Assembly: GCF_041276405.1 (NCBI RefSeq)
Contig: NZ_JBGGGT010000001.1
Location: 355,501-419,500 of the forward strand
Length of the DNA: 64,000 nucleotides
From: Microvirga sp. TS319
GTDB taxonomy: Bacteria > Pseudomonadota > Alphaproteobacteria > Rhizobiales > Beijerinckiaceae
Reading direction: 5' to 3'
The number at the start of each line of letters is the position of its first letter. Position 1 is the stretch's first letter. Positions 1 to 8,203 of this stretch are shown one piece after another. Position numbers and translations under genes: made by a program. The notes beneath the pieces are model-generated. The model worked only from the letters and a program-made list of their open reading frames with translations, made no database searches and had not been told where the DNA came from.

Positions 1-56
1 GCCGTATCGAGAAGTACTTCTCGAGGGGCGTGGCTGCGACCGGAAACACGAAATAG
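1..56 (+). CDS. C-terminal end of a polar amino-acid ABC transporter permease (partial)
   Basis: Only the last 17 codons are inside the window, in the frame that begins at base 3; they read RIEKYFSRGVAATGNTK and end in TAG at 54-56. A basic-aromatic tail of this kind is usual for HisM/GlnP-type permeases. The reading frame stops 13 bases before the ATG of the ATPase gene, with a strong ribosome binding site (GGGAGGAG) between them, so the permease, ATPase and binding protein appear to be one operon. The family assignment rests mainly on context because no membrane segment is visible. Confidence 0.6.
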   Translation, partial: RIEKYFSRGVAATGNTK

Positions 57-69
57 GGAGGAGCAGGAC

Positions 70-858
70 ATGGATACGCAGAGTCTTTCCGCCGATGCTC
101 CACTCGTGGTGGCCGCCGATGTCCGCAAGCAATTCGGCTCCCTCGAGGTCCTGAAAGGGATCAACGTAAAGGTGCCGAAGGGTGAGGTGCTGTGCATCAT
201 CGGTCCCTCCGGCTCCGGCAAGAGCACCTTCCTGCGCTGCATCAACCAGCTCGAGCGCATCAACGGCGGTGCGATCTGGGTCGGCGGCGAGCTGGTCGGA
301 TTCCGGCGTGAAGGCGACACCCTTCACGAACTCGATGACGCACAGATCGCACGTCAGAGACGCACCATCGGGATGGTCTTCCAGCGTTTCAACCTGTTTC
401 CGCATCTTACCGTGACCGAGAACATCATCGAGGGTCCCGTGCAGGTGCTGAAGGAAAGCAAGACCGAGGCGAAGGACCGCGCCCACGCATTGCTGGAACG
501 CGTGGGCCTGATCGACAAGCGTGATGTCTATCCCGTCCATCTCTCGGGCGGGCAGCAGCAGCGCGTCGCGATCGCCCGGGCCCTTGCCATGCGCCCCCAG
601 CTCCTGCTCTTCGACGAGCCGACCTCGGCGCTGGACCCCGAGCTCGTCGGCGAGGTCCTGAACGTGATGAGAGACCTGGCGCATTCCGGGATGACGATGA
701 TCGTCGTGACCCACGAGCTGGGTTTTGCCCGCGAGGTCAGCCACCGCACAGCCTTTATGGATCAAGGGCAACTCGTCGAGATCGGGGACTCGCGCTCCGT
801 CCTCGCGAGTCCGCAACAGGCACGCACCCGCGAGTTCATCTCGGCCGTGCATAAATGA
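70..858 (+). CDS. Polar amino-acid ABC transporter ATP-binding protein (GlnQ/HisP type)
   Basis: This 262-aa protein is the ATPase of an amino-acid uptake ABC transporter and would act on the inner face of the membrane with the permease encoded just upstream. Walker A is GPSGSGKST (about residues 45-53), the Q-loop region is FQRFNLFPHLT, the signature is LSGGQQQRVAIARAL, and Walker B is LLLFDEPTSALDPE, followed by the switch histidine in VTHELG. Length and motifs fit the GlnQ/HisP family exactly. Start: ATG preceded by GGGAGGAGCAGGAC. A binding-protein gene follows after 36 bases. The substrate cannot be read from this protein; the ureohydrolase downstream suggests arginine-like or guanidino compounds. 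Confidence 0.93.
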   Translation: MDTQSLSADAPLVVAADVRKQFGSLEVLKGINVKVPKGEVLCIIGPSGSGKSTFLRCINQLERINGGAIWVGGELVGFRREGDTLHELDDAQIARQRRTIGMVFQRFNLFPHLTVTENIIEGPVQVLKESKTEAKDRAHALLERVGLIDKRDVYPVHLSGGQQQRVAIARALAMRPQLLLFDEPTSALDPELVGEVLNVMRDLAHSGMTMIVVTHELGFAREVSHRTAFMDQGQLVEIGDSRSVLASPQQARTREFISAVHK

Positions 859-894
859 GAATGATGCAAAGCTAACCGGGGAAGGAGCCCGAAC

Positions 895-1737
895 ATGAAA
901 TCAACGACGATCCTCTTCTCATTTGCCGCCCTGCTGGTGGCGGGCGGTGTCGCCATGGCGCAGCAATTGCCCGAGCGAATTGCCGCCAAGAAGACACTGG
1001 TGGTCGCGAACGTGCCGAACTACCCGCCTCTCGAGTTCAAGGACCCGAAGACGGGAACGCTCACCGGTCTGGACATCGATCTCGGCAATGCGCTCGCGAA
1101 GAAACTCGGCATTGAGATCAAGTGGGAGGAGATCAGTTTCGAGCAGATGGTCAGCGCCCTGACGACCGGCCGTGCCGACATGATCCTTTCGGGCATGAGC
1201 GATCTTCCGGGCCGCCGGGATACGCTCGACTTCGTCGACTACCTGGAGTCGGGTGCGCAGTTCTACACGACGAACGACCGCAAGGATCAATACAAGACCC
1301 TGACCGACCTGTGTGGCAAGACCGTCGGCGCAAGCCGTCGCACGTCATTCCCGAACGAAATGGAGACCTGGAGCAAGACGGCATGCGAAGGTGCCGGCAA
1401 GCCGCCCCTGAAGATCGTCGGGACGGAAGGCTCCGCGGACGCGCGGACACAGCTTCGTCAGAAGCGTCTCGATGCCGCGGTCCAGGGGTCCGAGACCCTG
1501 CCGTACCTGTTGAACCTGGAGCCGAACACCTACGCCATCATCGGTGAGCCCTTCACATCGGTTTATCAGGGTATGGCCTTCGCCAAGAAGGATACGCAGC
1601 TTCGTGACGCGGTCGCCAAGGCCTTCGGTGAGATGATCAAGGACGGCACCTATGCGGAAGTGCTCAAGAAGTGGGAACTGCCTTCCGCCAAGGTCGAGAA
1701 AGTCATGATCAACGGCGAGGCCGTCAAAACCCAGTAG
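895..1737 (+). CDS. Periplasmic amino-acid-binding protein of an ABC transporter (SBP family 3)
   Basis: This 280-aa protein has a Sec signal peptide (about residues 1-22, cleavage after AMA in VAGGVAMAQQ), then a family-3 solute-binding fold. The segment YPPLEFKDPKTGTLTGLDID followed by LGNALAKKLG is the usual N-terminal lobe signature, and GRADMILSGMSDLPGR matches the hinge region of the family. It would capture a polar amino acid or related compound in the periplasm and deliver it to the permease/ATPase pair encoded directly upstream. The start is supported by GGGGAAGGAG just before the ATG. A perfect hairpin lies ten bases after the stop, so transcription of the transporter operon probably ends or is attenuated here. 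Confidence 0.92.
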   Translation: MKSTTILFSFAALLVAGGVAMAQQLPERIAAKKTLVVANVPNYPPLEFKDPKTGTLTGLDIDLGNALAKKLGIEIKWEEISFEQMVSALTTGRADMILSGMSDLPGRRDTLDFVDYLESGAQFYTTNDRKDQYKTLTDLCGKTVGASRRTSFPNEMETWSKTACEGAGKPPLKIVGTEGSADARTQLRQKRLDAAVQGSETLPYLLNLEPNTYAIIGEPFTSVYQGMAFAKKDTQLRDAVAKAFGEMIKDGTYAEVLKKWELPSAKVEKVMINGEAVKTQ

Positions 1738-1746
1738 CCTCCCAAC

Positions 1747-1778
1747 GCACCGCCGGCCGAGGCCGATGCCGGCGGTGC
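1747..1778 (+). terminator. Terminator-like hairpin after the transporter operon
   Basis: An 11-bp perfect inverted repeat (GCACCGCCGGC / GCCGGCGGTGC) with a 10-base loop lies just after the stop of the binding-protein gene. No clear T run follows, so it may be a Rho-assisted terminator or an attenuator before the MmgE/PrpD gene. Confidence 0.6.
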
Positions 1779-1826
1779 ATGTCCGGAGCGCGGCCCCGAT
1801 GGTCTTTTCGACAGGATTCATTGCAT

Positions 1827-3227
1827 ATGAGCACGCATGCCCCGGCATCGCGCATCATCGCGCTTGCCCAGTTCGTCACCGCCGCCACGCCGACGGATCT
1901 GCCTGAGCCGATCCGCGTCAAGGCCGCGCGCCATGCCCTCGATACGCTGGCTTGCGGCGTCGCAGGGGCTGCGTCGCAGGAGGCCCAGTCCACTCTCGAC
2001 CTGATCCTGGCGACCGAGCAGCGAGGCGCAGTGTCCGTCTGGGGAACGAGCGAAGGTCTCTCCGTCCGCTCCGCGACCCTCGTCAATGCCATTGCGTGTC
2101 ATGCCTTCGAACTCGACGATACGGGTGGATGCGACCATTCGGGAGCCGTCGTCCTGCCTGCCGCGCTGGCTGCCGCGGCCCTGGCAGAGCATCCGGTCAG
2201 CGGCGAGGAGTTCCTTCTCGCGGTCGTCCTCGGCTATGATGTGGGGCGCCGCGTTCTCGAGGCCTGTGGTGGGTACGAGGCGCACAACGAGGCAGGGTGG
2301 CATTCCACGGCGACCTGCGGAACCTTCGGTGCGGCTGTCACCGCTGCGCGCATCCTTCGGCTCGATGTGACGCGGGTTGCTCATGCACTCGGCCATGCCG
2401 CGAGTTTCAGCGGAGGATTGTGGGCCTTCATCCACGATGGCAGCCAGACCAAGCGCGTTCATGCCGGTCGAGCCTCGGAAGGCGGTGTCCTCGCGGCACT
2501 CCTGGCGCGCGCCGGCGTCAGTGGCCCGTCCGCGGTCTTCGAGGATGTTTGGGGCGGTTTCCTGACAACCTTCGCGCCCAAGACCGCCCGCCCGGACGCA
2601 TTGACACTGGGGCTCGGTGAGAGCTGGCGCCTGGAGCGTGTTTCCCTGAAACCCTACGCATCCTGCCGCGGGACGCACTCATCGATCGATGCATTGGGGC
2701 TGCTTCTCGAGCGGAACGGTTCGGCTGAGGATGATGTCGAGCGGATCGAGGTCCGGCTCAGCCCGTTTCTCTCCGAGATGTGCGGTGGGCGGGACGTTGC
2801 GACGTTGCCCTTCGCACAGATGAGTCTGCCCTATGCTCTCGCGGCAAGGCTTGCCCTCGGACAAGCGGGTCTATCGGCCTATGCGGCCGATGAGCGAGAC
2901 AATCCGCGGCTTCGGACGGTGATGGAGCGGGTTACCCTGGTCGTCGACCCCACGATCGCCGCCAACGAGGAGCCTTTCGTACGGATCGTGACACGGGATG
3001 GGCGAACGGACGAGGCGCGGGTCCCGAAGGCGCTCGGATCGCCGGCGAACCCGGTCACCGATAACGCATACCTTGCGAAAATCAGAAGCCTTTCGGGCAT
3101 GGCTCTCGACGGGGTACGCACCGAGCGCCTGATCGAGGGCCTGCTCGGGCTGTGGGGCCAAGAGGATGTTCGGTGGCTCAACCACGGCTTGCTGTCCGAT
3201 CGGCCACGCCCGGCGCTCTTCCGATAG
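1827..3227 (+). CDS. MmgE/PrpD family protein
   Basis: This 466-aa protein belongs to the MmgE/PrpD family, which includes 2-methylcitrate dehydratase and many uncharacterised dehydratase or isomerase-like enzymes. The N-terminal half is rich in alpha helix and contains ACHAFELDDTGGCDHSGAVV, equivalent to the family's HxxDxDD-type segment, and YDVGRRVLEACGG; the C-terminal half has KPYASCRGTHSSIDAL, matching the usual KxYxxCRxxH region. The reading frame is open further upstream, but ATG 1827 is chosen because conserved sequence begins directly after it (MSTHAPASRIIALAQF). Its position between an amino-acid transporter and a ureohydrolase suggests a catabolic role on an amino-acid or guanidino-derived substrate; family members in such clusters rarely have known reactions. 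Confidence 0.85.
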   Translation: MSTHAPASRIIALAQFVTAATPTDLPEPIRVKAARHALDTLACGVAGAASQEAQSTLDLILATEQRGAVSVWGTSEGLSVRSATLVNAIACHAFELDDTGGCDHSGAVVLPAALAAAALAEHPVSGEEFLLAVVLGYDVGRRVLEACGGYEAHNEAGWHSTATCGTFGAAVTAARILRLDVTRVAHALGHAASFSGGLWAFIHDGSQTKRVHAGRASEGGVLAALLARAGVSGPSAVFEDVWGGFLTTFAPKTARPDALTLGLGESWRLERVSLKPYASCRGTHSSIDALGLLLERNGSAEDDVERIEVRLSPFLSEMCGGRDVATLPFAQMSLPYALAARLALGQAGLSAYAADERDNPRLRTVMERVTLVVDPTIAANEEPFVRIVTRDGRTDEARVPKALGSPANPVTDNAYLAKIRSLSGMALDGVRTERLIEGLLGLWGQEDVRWLNHGLLSDRPRPALFR

Positions 3228-3281
3228 ACATTCGATATGCCGGAGGAGGCCAGCATGGATCAGAAGAGGCTCGAGAGCCTG

Positions 3282-3394
3282 GCGCATCGGGCGAAAAAGT
3301 GGCCCCGGTTTTTCGCGAGACCGATGCGCCCATCTAAGAAGGGAGCATCGAATGAATCCCAAAAGTGGAATCCACTTTTCACGTCCGTTGCTCT
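3282..3394. repeat. Tandem pair of imperfect palindromes (dispersed intergenic repeat family)
   Basis: Two units sit side by side. The first (3282-3329) begins GCGCATCGG and ends CCGATGCGC, with an inner CGAAAAAGTGG / CCGGTTTTTCG pairing. The second (3342-3394) begins AGCATCG, contains AAAAGTGGAATCCACTTTT and ends in TTGCTCT. Related units occur at about ten other places in this window, always between genes. They probably fold as stem-loops in RNA. Confidence 0.8.
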
Positions 3395-3528
3395 AGCGCC
3401 CGCCACCGCGACAGGCCGGCCGATTTCTTCCACGGGCAGCCGGATGCCGTTGCCACCGTTTCCCCTCGCGGCCGGAACCGGGAGGCCTACGCGATCACCC
3501 CCATCTGAACAGAGGACGAGCCGAAGCC

Positions 3529-4563
3529 ATGATTGATTCCAGAAAGCTGCAAGCCCTTCGCGAGAAGTATGCCAATGCCTCGGGCGGGGATATCTTCGAT
3601 CCGCACTTTGCATCCGTGGCCCGGGCCCAGTTCACGGGGTCCGACAGGCGCAAGTGGCCCTTCGCAGGGATTCCCACGCTGCTCGATGCACCCTATCGGG
3701 CGGATGCCCAGGACCTGCCCGACTTCGGCGGCCTCGACGTCGCGCTCGTCGGCGTCCCGATGGACTTGGGCGTGACGAACCGTAACGGAAGCCGCTTCGG
3801 ACCCCGTGCGGTGCGGACCATCGAGCGCGTCGGCCCATACGATCACGTCCTCCGGTGCGCACCCTTCTCCAAGGCAAGGATCGCGGACATCGGTGATGTG
3901 CCGATGCAGAGCCGCTACGACCTCGCCCTCTGCCATGCCGACATCGAGGCCTTCTACAAGCGGCTGGTGGGGGCCGGGGTGCGGCCGCTCTCGGTCGGTG
4001 GCGATCATTCGATCAGCTCATCGATCCTGAAGGCCGTGGGCGAGAGACAGCCCGTTGGAATGATCCACATCGATGCCCATTGCGATACCGCAGGTCCATA
4101 TGAAGGCGCCAAGTTCCAGCACGGCGGCCCTTTCCGCCTGGCAGTCCTGGACGGAGTGCTCGATCCCGAGCGCACCATCCAGATCGGCATTCGCGGCGGC
4201 GCGGAGTATCTCTGGGAGTTCTCCTACGAGAGCGGCATGACCGTCATCCATGCCGAGGAAGTGCCAGGGATCGGGATTGGGGCCCTGATCGAGAGGGCCC
4301 GCGCCGTCGTCGGCGACGGTCCCACCTATCTGTCCTTCGACATCGACAGCGTCGATCCGGGCTTCGCACCCGGGACGGGCACTCCCGAGGTGGGTGGCCT
4401 CACACCGCGCGAGGTGCTGGAGCTCCTGCGAGGCCTGAAGGGGATCGACTTCGTCGGCGGCGACGTGGTCGAGGTCGCACCGCAGTACGACGCGACAACC
4501 AACACGGCTCACGTCGCCGCGCAGGTGCTCTTCACCATCCTATGCCTGATGGTCGGCGACTGA
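3529..4563 (+). CDS. Ureohydrolase of the arginase/agmatinase family
   Basis: This 344-aa enzyme hydrolyses a guanidino group to urea and an amine or amino acid. All three metal-binding signatures are present: GGDHSISS (about residue 162), MIHIDAHCDT (about 181), and SFDIDSVDPGFAPGTGTPE (about 268), so a binuclear Mn or Ni centre is expected. The length is slightly above the 300-320 aa of typical agmatinase, with extra residues at the N-terminus. Family members include agmatinase, guanidinobutyrase, guanidinopropionase and the nickel guanidine hydrolases; the sequence alone does not separate them here. The neighbouring uptake system suggests an exogenous substrate. ATG 3529 follows AGAGGACGAG. 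Confidence 0.9.
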   Translation: MIDSRKLQALREKYANASGGDIFDPHFASVARAQFTGSDRRKWPFAGIPTLLDAPYRADAQDLPDFGGLDVALVGVPMDLGVTNRNGSRFGPRAVRTIERVGPYDHVLRCAPFSKARIADIGDVPMQSRYDLALCHADIEAFYKRLVGAGVRPLSVGGDHSISSSILKAVGERQPVGMIHIDAHCDTAGPYEGAKFQHGGPFRLAVLDGVLDPERTIQIGIRGGAEYLWEFSYESGMTVIHAEEVPGIGIGALIERARAVVGDGPTYLSFDIDSVDPGFAPGTGTPEVGGLTPREVLELLRGLKGIDFVGGDVVEVAPQYDATTNTAHVAAQVLFTILCLMVGD

Positions 4564-4618
4564 ACTCAACGGACGAAAGGATTCGACCGAAGGGTGTCAT
4601 GCGGGCATTCTTATGGCT

Positions 4619-4691
4619 GTTCATCCGGGGCTCCGAGGCAGGCGATGGTTGGGGTCGCAACCCCATCCTCTCAGCCCAGCCTCGGATGAAC
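4619..4691. repeat. Nested inverted repeat after the ureohydrolase gene
   Basis: The outer arms GTTCATCCGGGGCT (4619-4632) and AGCCTCGGATGAAC (4678-4691) pair at 13 of 14 positions. Inside, GGTTGGGG and CAACCCC form a second stem around TCG. The element starts 56 bases after the ureohydrolase stop and could be a terminator, a mobile miniature element or an mRNA-stabilising stem. It is not a member of the GCGCATCG palindrome family. Confidence 0.55.
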
Positions 4692-4863
4692 GACCTTCAT
4701 GGCTTCGACATGAGACCTACTGCTGCCACGTTATTCAGACCGAAATCCTGCATGCGAGCTCCCTAGTTGCCACATGGCAACGTAACCTCCCAGCCAAGGT
4801 TCCGTTCTTTGGACGTCGGCAGCGCTGCCGAGCGGGCCCGAACTGGCCCTCACGAGTTGGGAG

Positions 4864-5689
4864 GGTTTTGTTGCAACTCTTTCTTTCCGATCGTGGGGCT
4901 ATGGCCTGCTCTGGCGAGAGAGGGTGAGGTGCGATGTTCAAGGGTAGGCAATTCGACCGATCGGTAATCCTGCTCTGCGTTCGGTGGTATCTCGCTTACA
5001 GCCTCAGCCTACGCGATCTCGAAGAGATGATGGCCGAGCGCGGCATCTCCGTCGACCACGCCACGGTCGGCCGCTGGGTGGTCCGTTACTCACCCGAACT
5101 GCTCGAGCGGTTCAATCGACGCAAGCGACCCGTCAGCCGGAAATGGCATCTGGACGAGACGTATATCAAGGTCCGTGGGCGGTGGATGTATCTCTACCGC
5201 GCCATCGACAGCCATGGCGATACGGTCGAGTTCTGGTTCAGCGAGCGGCGTAATCTAACGGCTGCCAAGCAGTTCCTGCGCAAGGCGCTGAAGCGGCATG
5301 GCCGTCCTGAACGGATTGTCATCGACGGCAGTCAGACGAACCGCGAGGCAATCCTGTCCTGCGATGCCGCAGACCGGCTCCAGAACAGATCTCGACGCGG
5401 TCTGAAACCCATTCGTATCCGCCAAAGTGCCTACCTCAACAACCGGATTGAGCAGGATCACCGAGCTATCAAGCGGCGAGTACGGCCGATGATGGGGTTC
5501 AAGTCCGTGAATAGCGCTCGTTCAGTGCTGGGCGGCATCGAAATGGTCTATATGATGCGCAAGGGACAGGCGAAATACGCCTGCACTCGTCAACTGTCGC
5601 TCGCTGAACAGTTTGAGTTGCTTGCCGCCTGAACGCTCTACCGTGCGATTGGCCCTTTCGCGTCTCCTCTCCAAATTTGCGACACAACC
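4864..5689 (+). mobile_element. IS6-family insertion sequence
   Basis: The element is about 826 bp, the usual size of IS6/IS26-type elements. Terminal inverted repeats are GGTTTTGTTGCAA at the left end and, read on the other strand, GGTTGTGTCGCAA at the right end; 11 of 13 positions agree and match the TGTTGCAAA-like ends of the IS6 family. One transposase gene fills the element. The 8-bp flanks (GTTGGGAG and GGTCGCAG) are not a clean target duplication, so the copy is either old or the result of recombination. Confidence 0.85.
4934..5632 (+). CDS. IS6-family DDE transposase
   Basis: This 232-aa transposase has the IS6-family arrangement: an N-terminal helix-turn-helix part (LRDLEEMMAERGISVDHATV, then GRWVVRYSPEL), then a DDE catalytic domain with WHLDETYIKVRGRW (first Asp), RIVIDGSQTNREA (second Asp) and NNRIEQDHRAIKRRVRPMMG (catalytic Glu and the family's conserved tail). 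The length equals that of intact relatives and there is no internal stop, so it may be active. It cuts and joins DNA at the element's inverted repeats, normally by replicative cointegrate formation. Confidence 0.93.
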   Translation: MFKGRQFDRSVILLCVRWYLAYSLSLRDLEEMMAERGISVDHATVGRWVVRYSPELLERFNRRKRPVSRKWHLDETYIKVRGRWMYLYRAIDSHGDTVEFWFSERRNLTAAKQFLRKALKRHGRPERIVIDGSQTNREAILSCDAADRLQNRSRRGLKPIRIRQSAYLNNRIEQDHRAIKRRVRPMMGFKSVNSARSVLGGIEMVYMMRKGQAKYACTRQLSLAEQFELLAA

Positions 5690-5803
5690 GGTCGCAGTTT
5701 GCCGCCCTTAGGGACGAACCCCGACCGCAACGCCCACTACATGACCGAGATGGACGTTCCTTACGCTCTCTATCGCCCTGAGAGGATCTCGGGTTTGGGG
5801 AGG

Positions 5804-6040
5804 CTAGCGCTCAGGAGCCTTCCGGGCGGCCTTTTCCATCCCTTCCGGGTTCTTCTTGACTCCCTCCTGAAGCACCTTCGCGGCGGCATCCTGTTCCTGC
5901 TCCAGAGGAGCAGCGATCGGCGCGGTGTCGCCCTGGGCTTCAAGACCTTGGTCCTGTGGTTTCTGGCTTCCCGCCTTCGCGGCGGATTTCAGCGAGCGCA
6001 AAGCCTCGGGCTGTTGACCATCCTGCTTGCGGTCTGGCAT
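5804..6040 (-). CDS. Small hydrophilic hypothetical protein (78 aa)
   Basis: This 78-aa reading frame on the minus strand is very rich in Gln, Ala, Lys and Glu (for example LEQEQDAAAKVLQEGVKKNP) and has no membrane segment. It is preceded by a good ribosome binding site (CTGGAGGAGTT eight bases before the ATG), which is the main reason to keep it rather than the longer frame on the plus strand. Composition suggests a disordered or stress-type small protein. It has no recognised domain and no partner gene on the same strand. Confidence 0.5.
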   Translation of the reverse strand: MPDRKQDGQQPEALRSLKSAAKAGSQKPQDQGLEAQGDTAPIAAPLEQEQDAAAKVLQEGVKKNPEGMEKAARKAPER

Positions 6041-6346
6041 CGGGCGAACTCCTCCAGGGGTGGCTTCATCGCCGCCTCCCTAAGGGAATTCCCATCATGC
6101 TGCGGTGTTCCTTCCAGAGGGCCTTCCGGATGACGAAGCGCTCGGCGGTTAGCACAATTGAGAGGGGCTCGACCGTCGGCTCAAGGAGGTGAAACCTGAC
6201 CTGCTGGAAGGGCAGGAAACCTCAGAGGTTGACCCGAAGCAGGCATTGCGCGGTGTCGAAGACCTTGTCCAGCTTCCATGACATCGGCTATGCGAGAAAT
6301 GTCAGATCGGACGATGTCCGGTACCGTTTGAAGGATCAGGGAATCA
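6041..6346. other. Intergenic region without a recognised gene
   Basis: About 300 bases between the divergent small hypothetical gene and the isochorismatase gene. It must contain both promoters. No clear repeat, hairpin or further coding frame was seen. Confidence 0.4.
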
Positions 6347-6901
6347 ATGGCGACGGCGTTGGTCATAATCGACATGCAAACGATGATGCAGCACCGGATC
6401 GATGCAGGTCGCGACTGCGTTAACCCGGATGCATCGGCGCGTGTGGCTGAGCTTGCCAAAGCCTTCCGGCAAAGGAAGTGGCCGATTGTTCACATCCGGC
6501 ACCACGAGGATGATCCTGCCTCGCCGCTCCATCCGGACGCGCCCGGATATCTTCCCATGCCTTGCGCCGAGGCTCTTGAGAACGAACCTATTTTCTTGAA
6601 GCGGACCTCCTCGGGCTTCGCATCGACGGACCTTGAAGCCTACCTCCGTAACGATGGCATAACCGATCTGGTTGTGGTTGGTGCTGTCGCGGGGTTTTGC
6701 GTCAACTCAACGGTACGGGCTGGTGCTGATCTCGGGTTCAAGATGACGGTCGTGGGCGACGCCATCATCGGGTTCGATCTGCCGTCTGCCAATCTCTCAG
6801 CGCGTTCGATCTTCGATGTTACGATGGCACACCTTGAAGCTGACTTTGCCAGGGTTGTCGATGCTTCCTCAGTACTAGACAGTCGATCTGAGGCTGCGTG
6901 A
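6347..6901 (+). CDS. Isochorismatase-family cysteine hydrolase
   Basis: This 184-aa protein has the isochorismatase-like hydrolase fold: catalytic Asp in ALVIIDMQTMM near the N-terminus, Lys in IFLKRTSSGFASTDLEAYL (about residue 83), and the nucleophile Cys in VVVGAVAGFCVNSTVRAG (about residue 120). Family members hydrolyse amides or enol ethers (nicotinamide, N-carbamoyl compounds, isochorismate); the active-site triad is complete, so an active enzyme is expected, but the substrate cannot be read. The gene stands alone between a small gene on the opposite strand and a GFA-family gene. The start codon follows AGGGA at a short distance. Confidence 0.88.
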   Translation: MATALVIIDMQTMMQHRIDAGRDCVNPDASARVAELAKAFRQRKWPIVHIRHHEDDPASPLHPDAPGYLPMPCAEALENEPIFLKRTSSGFASTDLEAYLRNDGITDLVVVGAVAGFCVNSTVRAGADLGFKMTVVGDAIIGFDLPSANLSARSIFDVTMAHLEADFARVVDASSVLDSRSEAA

Positions 6902-6929
6902 TCTAACAATGAGCCCATAAGGTCGGGTC

Positions 6930-6952
6930 TTGGCACTCCTGAGACGTAAGCA
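6930..6952. repeat. Short dispersed repeat, copy 1
   Basis: A 23-base stretch beginning TTGGCACTCCTGAGACG matches 12715-12737 at about 19 positions. Both copies lie in non-coding DNA just after a gene. They may be ends of a decayed interspersed element. Confidence 0.4.
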
Positions 6953-7140
6953 TTTGATCCGCTTCGGCGTTCAAGAGCCGACGTTTATTGAGCCGCCGGA
7001 ATGTGAAACTTTGACCCAGTGCGGACCTTTCGAGGCCGCATTATGTCTGTTCCGGTCCGCGAATTGTGCCAAGCATGTTCTCTCATGAGACATCGGCTTG
7101 GATCCGGAGTAGGATACTCGGGGGATCGGGGAGGTGCGCC

Positions 7141-7560
7141 ATGAGGATCGACGGGCGCTTCCGCTGCGGTTTCATCCCCTACGAGGCGGCGATCGACTCG
7201 GAGACGGTTATGCTCTGCCACTGCACCGCTTGCCAGACGCTCACGGGATCCGCCTTCCGAACCTTCGTCCTTTCGCGGGAGGACGGGTTCGCCCTGCTCT
7301 CGGGCCAGCTCAAGACCTACGCGAAGACCGGCGACAGCGGCGTGCGGCGGCTGCAAACTTTCTGCCCCGAATGCGGGTCGCCGATCTATTCGGCCTCGGA
7401 GGGTAAGGGGCCGAGAATCTACAGCATCCGTGTGGGCACGAGCCGTCAGCGCAATGACCTCGTGCCCCGAGGGCAGATCTGGTGCCGCACGGCCCAGCCC
7501 TGGATTGCCGGCATCGGAAGCCTTCCGGGAACCGACACACAGGTGGGTTCCTGCCTGTGA
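7141..7560 (+). CDS. GFA/CENP-V family zinc-binding protein
   Basis: This 139-aa protein belongs to the GFA family (glutathione-dependent formaldehyde-activating enzyme fold). Zinc ligands are visible in RCGFIPYEA, LCHCTACQTLTGSAF and FCPECGSPIYS. The start at 7141 is preferred over an upstream in-frame start because it follows GGGGAGGTGCGCC and because family similarity begins at MRIDGRFRCG. Most proteins of this fold are not true formaldehyde-activating enzymes; a role in binding or conjugating glutathione adducts is a reasonable but untested expectation. The gene is monocistronic as far as can be seen. Confidence 0.85.
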   Translation: MRIDGRFRCGFIPYEAAIDSETVMLCHCTACQTLTGSAFRTFVLSREDGFALLSGQLKTYAKTGDSGVRRLQTFCPECGSPIYSASEGKGPRIYSIRVGTSRQRNDLVPRGQIWCRTAQPWIAGIGSLPGTDTQVGSCL

Positions 7561-7652
7561 GGGTATCACGGCGCGATCACGTCGAGGACGACCGGCCAGT
7601 CTGACGACCCGTGCTGGAGGGGGGCATACAGACGACCTCAGGAGAGGAGGTC

Positions 7653-8147
7653 ATGATGTTCGGACTCCTGCTCTGCGTTCCCGTCCTCTTGGTGCTGACG
7701 AGTGCTGGACGGGCTCGCCCGCTTCACCATCCTACATCTTCGTACGCCTGTCGGTTGGGACGACAGCCCATGCCGGACCTGGATGCGCTTGTCCTGCGCA
7801 GCAGCCCGCGCATCCAGGCGACCGGCCGCCTGATCAAGGGGCTCTACTACTCCGAGTCCCTGACCGGTCCGAACGACATGGCGGCGTTCCACATGGCCTG
7901 TGACCGGTTCCTCGAGCGGAAGCCATTTCTGATGATGGACTTCCGTTCGGGTCGGTTCTTCCTTGACGGCGACCGGGATGGCTGTGTCGATGAGGCCGGG
8001 GAATTGGCACCGCCGGAGATCAATCCGGCAGACTTCCTCCCTGCCGTGGATGGCGCCGAGGAGCTTTGCAACGGTGACCTCGTCGGCCAGCGTCGTCTTC
8101 ACGGTTTGGTCGCCGACCTTGAGCCGTCCGCGGAACCGAGTCCGTAA
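7653..8147 (+). CDS. Hypothetical secreted or anchored protein with an EF-hand-like loop
   Basis: The predicted product is about 164 aa and begins with a hydrophobic segment (MMFGLLLCVPVLLVLTSAG) after a good ribosome binding site (GGAGAGGAGGTC). The middle part has clear coding-type third positions and contains LDGDRDGCVDEAG, which resembles a calcium-binding EF-hand loop (D-x-D-x-D-G pattern). The segment between the signal-like N-terminus and residue 40 looks less protein-like, so a frameshift there is possible and the true gene may start at ATG 7770 (MPDLDALVLRSS). No family was recognised. Confidence 0.45.
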   Translation: MMFGLLLCVPVLLVLTSAGRARPLHHPTSSYACRLGRQPMPDLDALVLRSSPRIQATGRLIKGLYYSESLTGPNDMAAFHMACDRFLERKPFLMMDFRSGRFFLDGDRDGCVDEAGELAPPEINPADFLPAVDGAEELCNGDLVGQRRLHGLVADLEPSAEPSP

Positions 8148-8203
8148 CTGGAAGGTCGCGCTTGCGCCACGAGGCGCAGGTCCACGAAGCCGGCAGGGAC
8201 AGA

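Noticed and set aside
5699..6133. 144-aa plus-strand frame
   Set aside because: The overlapping minus-strand 78-aa frame has a better ribosome binding site and more protein-like composition.
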